From Candidatus Hydrogenedentota bacterium (GTDB lineage Bacteria > Hydrogenedentota > Hydrogenedentia > Hydrogenedentales > CAITNO01), in assembly GCA_012523015.1 (NCBI GenBank), contig JAAYJI010000352.1, positions 1 to 46,725 on the forward strand: 46,725 nucleotides of DNA. The letters run 5' to 3'. The notes under the pieces are model-generated. The model made no database searches. It saw nothing but the letters and a program-made list of their open reading frames with translations, and was not told the origin of the DNA. Every line of letters begins with the position of its first letter. The stretch's first letter is position 1. Below are positions 44,196 to 46,725 of the stretch, one piece after another. The position numbers were made by a program, and so were the translations under genes.

Positions 44196-45878
44196 TCAAA
44201 TTTCTTCTACCGCTTGATCTTTCTGGTTGCAATTCAATTCTGTCTCCAAAAAGTTATTTAACAAAAAATCAGCCAAGGTGGAAGCTAGGACTTTTGCCCC
44301 TTCCGGAGAAAAATGACCTTCGTGAATATAAAATAAATTCTCCCGATGGGGCTGCGCCATAAAGGCCGACGTAATATCCACATAGGGAATACCGAATTCA
44401 GCAAATAATTCTTGGGTAAGCCTGACATCCTTATTCATTTCATAGGGCGTATTCGGATGGTCCTTATTCGAGGTTTCCCAAAATTCAGGCGTTAAAGAAA
44501 TATTCATACCATGCACAAAAGCAACCAAGGGAATACCATAGGCTTGGCAGTCTTCTTGAATACCACGGATACTGTTGGCATACAACGCCCACGCTTCCTC
44601 CAACTCAGGATACCAATCCCGAAGGCACGGTTCCAAAAGCGGATCGCGATCCACCGCCGGAACCGGCATTTTACAATCTGCAAAAGGCAGAAACCGCAAA
44701 TCAGCCAGTACATCGGAAACAAAGCCTCGTCTCTTCGTTACTTGACACCATTTCCTATAGATTAATGAGTACCGCCAAACCAAACGATCCAAAAGAAAGG
44801 GCAATCTGTCATAATTTCTAAAACTCATCCCTTGTCGCATCATTTCTCGATTAAAACAAGGCAGGAAGCGATTGATTTCAAGATAATCGCCTTCAATGTC
44901 GTTGGCAGGAAAGAGCTGAAGCACAACCAAGTCAGGGTCAAGGGAAAAACCAACTTTTTGCAACAACAACCGTTCTTGCCATGGCGCATAGGCGCCAATA
45001 CCGCAATTGATTACATGCACTTCTTTGTTGCAATTATTAACGCGAAGCAGGCGTTCCAGTTCTCTTTGAAATGTGTCTTCTTCCTGTAAGGCTTGTCCCA
45101 TAGTAAAAGAATCACCTAGCGTCACAATCCTATACTCATTCTCTTTTTTCTCTCCATTTTCACGGTCACGAATCCCCAGAGAGGAACTTGTCATATTCCA
45201 CCTTACAATGTTACCGGAATTGTCTGTATATATACCCTCAAATGATCCTCTAGGTCGCAAGCGAAAGAGCAGTTCAGGATCATATTCAAACCACCCGAGT
45301 TCCGGGGAAACAAATAAAAAAGCACCAACCTCAAAGACTAGGAAGGGCAAGGCTACAAAAAGACCAAGGAGAAGGTATTTTTTCACAATAAATTTCAAGG
45401 ACAGAGATTGAAGCACACGTGCATATAAAAATAATAAGACACCATAACCACCGTAAAAGAGAGATGTACTGCGAAAGCAGCAAGAAAACATCAAGGCAAT
45501 AGAAACAATATACACAATCATGTTCATCCCGTTGAAAAGAACGGGGTATTCGGAAGTCCGAACAACGAGCACTTCTTTTTTTCTATAGACAAGCCATAGC
45601 GCAAAACACCACAGGACTAAGAGAATATAGCCCTGCGCCGCCGGCGTAACAGCAACTCGACTAGAAAGCAAAAGCCAAAGCAATATCCAAGCAACAAGAA
45701 GCACCGTATAATGCAAAAGCACAGACACTGATGAAAACAACACCACTACAAGCACAACGAAAATATACTTCGAAGATGGCAGCAAATAATACGTAGACAA
45801 GAGTAGAAAAGAGGATAAGAGGAGTCGGAGAATCATTGATCGCAAAAGAATGATATATGGCTTAAAGAAAATATTCAT
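44196..45878 (-). CDS. Polytopic membrane protein with C-terminal SGNH/GDSL hydrolase domain
   Basis: The 560-residue protein has about six transmembrane spans up to residue 190, then an SGNH domain facing outside. The nucleophile Ser257 is in VTLGDSFTMG, the Gly block in VINCGIGAYAPW, the oxyanion Asn in LFPANDIEGDY, and the His in HEGHFSPEGAKVL. At the usual Asp two residues before that His (as in DxH forms) there is Glu. Enzymes of this layout remove or transfer acyl groups on cell-surface glycans. DNA here is visibly richer in A and T than the preceding 4 kb, so acquisition is possible. Confidence 0.85.
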   Translation of the reverse strand: MNIFFKPYIILLRSMILRLLLSSFLLLSTYYLLPSSKYIFVVLVVVLFSSVSVLLHYTVLLVAWILLWLLLSSRVAVTPAAQGYILLVLWCFALWLVYRKKEVLVVRTSEYPVLFNGMNMIVYIVSIALMFSCCFRSTSLFYGGYGVLLFLYARVLQSLSLKFIVKKYLLLGLFVALPFLVFEVGAFLFVSPELGWFEYDPELLFRLRPRGSFEGIYTDNSGNIVRWNMTSSSLGIRDRENGEKKENEYRIVTLGDSFTMGQALQEEDTFQRELERLLRVNNCNKEVHVINCGIGAYAPWQERLLLQKVGFSLDPDLVVLQLFPANDIEGDYLEINRFLPCFNREMMRQGMSFRNYDRLPFLLDRLVWRYSLIYRKWCQVTKRRGFVSDVLADLRFLPFADCKMPVPAVDRDPLLEPCLRDWYPELEEAWALYANSIRGIQEDCQAYGIPLVAFVHGMNISLTPEFWETSNKDHPNTPYEMNKDVRLTQELFAEFGIPYVDITSAFMAQPHRENLFYIHEGHFSPEGAKVLASTLADFLLNNFLETELNCNQKDQAVEEI

Positions 45879-45978
45879 ATAAACCCCTCACGGCTGATAC
45901 GAAACGATGAAGGTCACTTGTTCCTTAGGATTTTTGTCAATTGAACTTATAGCAAATCAATTGTGATAACCGCACAGT

Positions 45979-46725
45979 TTACAAATATCCCAAAGCGCGC
46001 AATTGATCTTGCAACTGTTCATCGTCGGGCAAATCAGCCGTGGCTTCAACAGTTTCTGCCAAGGTCAAGCGAAAACCGCCGATAACACTCCAGTAAGGAG
46101 CGTCACCGGCATGTACTTCTATTTCAAATTTACCGTCAGGCACATCTACAACTCCCACTTCAGAGAGACCATAGGGAACACCCCAATCTTTATCGGTCGT
46201 ATAGTGAACATCACGCGCGTGTTCCTCTTTCATAACACGAACACGCACCATGGAGGATGGATGATCTAAAACGTCCGTGTTGGAAAAAAGATGCAGTGCC
46301 AACAAGTATCGACCGGGCCGCACTTCACAGCTGAAATGCAAGGGTTTGGGTTCACTTATCCAAGGCGCAGCCCAAAGATAGGCTTTTATTTTTCTCCATT
46401 TATCGCCCCATACCAAGTCAGTAGTCAAATTATCTACGGGCACCGGTTCTACCGCGTCAGCATTGGCAAGGTCAGCAGATAAGAAAGATTCGGTAAAAAG
46501 GAAATCATGATATAACTTTTCCAGAGCATCATAGGCATTCCAGCGGGGCTCAAAAATATTTTTTCGTAATTCACGAAAGTAGTGGACTTTATCTTTTTCT
46601 TCAGAAGTGCATTCAAGACGATTTGCCAAACGATCAGGCACACGAAAAAGCGCTTCATATCCGTCAATAGGATCATATTCATATTTGTACTCTCTATCGC
46701 GAATAATAAAACCATTGGGCTTATC
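45979..46725 (-). CDS. C-terminal part of a sulfatase-like protein (runs off the right edge)
   Basis: The frame is open from the stop at 45979 to the window end, giving 248 residues without an initiation site; the GTG at 46641 is internal. The visible start GFIIRDREYKYEYDPIDGYEALFRVPDRLANRLE is the C-terminal subdomain of arylsulfatase-like proteins, where the chain states the position of the last helix before the YDL-DP-E-N region. A beta-sandwich-like extension follows (about 110-230), ending QLRALGYL, much like the other sulfatase-like protein at 42535. The catalytic half is outside the window, so its activity cannot be judged. Confidence 0.7.
   Translation of the reverse strand, partial: DKPNGFIIRDREYKYEYDPIDGYEALFRVPDRLANRLECTSEEKDKVHYFRELRKNIFEPRWNAYDALEKLYHDFLFTESFLSADLANADAVEPVPVDNLTTDLVWGDKWRKIKAYLWAAPWISEPKPLHFSCEVRPGRYLLALHLFSNTDVLDHPSSMVRVRVMKEEHARDVHYTTDKDWGVPYGLSEVGVVDVPDGKFEIEVHAGDAPYWSVIGGFRLTLAETVEATADLPDDEQLQDQLRALGYL

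Overview
The window reads as a chromosomal segment of a Gram-negative bacterium. It has many signal peptides and lipoprotein signals, an S4-FtsJ RNA methylase, smpB, and a yceD-rpmF-plsX-fab fatty-acid/phospholipid cluster. Secreted hydrolases of uncertain substrate are frequent: a C25 peptidase, a ceramidase-like enzyme, sulfatase-like proteins and glycosidase-like proteins. This mix resembles Hydrogenedentota or the Planctomycetes-Verrucomicrobia-Lentisphaerae lineages. That placement is an inference from gene content only, since no rRNA or other phylogenetic marker is present. I found no tRNA, rRNA, CRISPR array or prophage.

Layout. Positions 1-345 hold the end of an IS3-type element lying against the broken 3' end of a GTPase gene, followed by about 850 nt with no convincing gene. 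From 1.2 to 12.2 kb there are exported or envelope proteins (C25 peptidase lipoprotein, a NagX-like membrane acyltransferase, three secreted proteins of unknown family) and two small-molecule enzymes (a SAM methyltransferase and a saccharopine-dehydrogenase-fold reductase). From 12.3 to 16.2 kb lie a UbiB-type kinase, a small coiled-coil membrane protein, an anchored endonuclease/exonuclease/phosphatase and an unknown protein. From 25.15 kb leftward to 16.2 kb is a minus-strand series: an epimerase-aminotransferase fusion, a ceramidase-C45 hydrolase fusion, a single-span membrane protein and smpB, the first four linked by 4-8 nt overlaps, then an M20 dipeptidase and tlyA.

From 25.3 to 29.8 kb a plus-strand operon encodes an Rrf2 regulator with three cysteines and a complete sulfate/thiosulfate ABC importer. 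Convergent with it, 34.6 to 29.8 kb (minus) carries a TPR glycosyltransferase and a pterin/folate set: a PTR1-type reductase, folB, folK and folE. From 39.5 to 34.8 kb (minus) is the yceD-rpmF-plsX-fabD-fabG series, followed by a polyprenyl synthetase that may have its own, nearly leaderless promoter. From 39.6 to 42.5 kb (plus) lie an ATPase, a His-rich FtsX-type permease and a DUF3299-like protein. This set resembles the Zrg zinc-uptake cluster, and an inverted repeat overlaps its predicted promoter. The right end (42.5-46.7 kb, minus) has two sulfatase-like proteins flanking a polytopic SGNH hydrolase in visibly more AT-rich DNA.

Most notable points: the two domain fusions, one with Phe at the expected catalytic Tyr of its SDR half; the Rrf2-sulfate module; the zinc-transporter-like cluster without its known binding protein; the PTR1-type reductase inside a fol cluster; and the rearranged fab operon. 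None of these is clearly a wholly new system.
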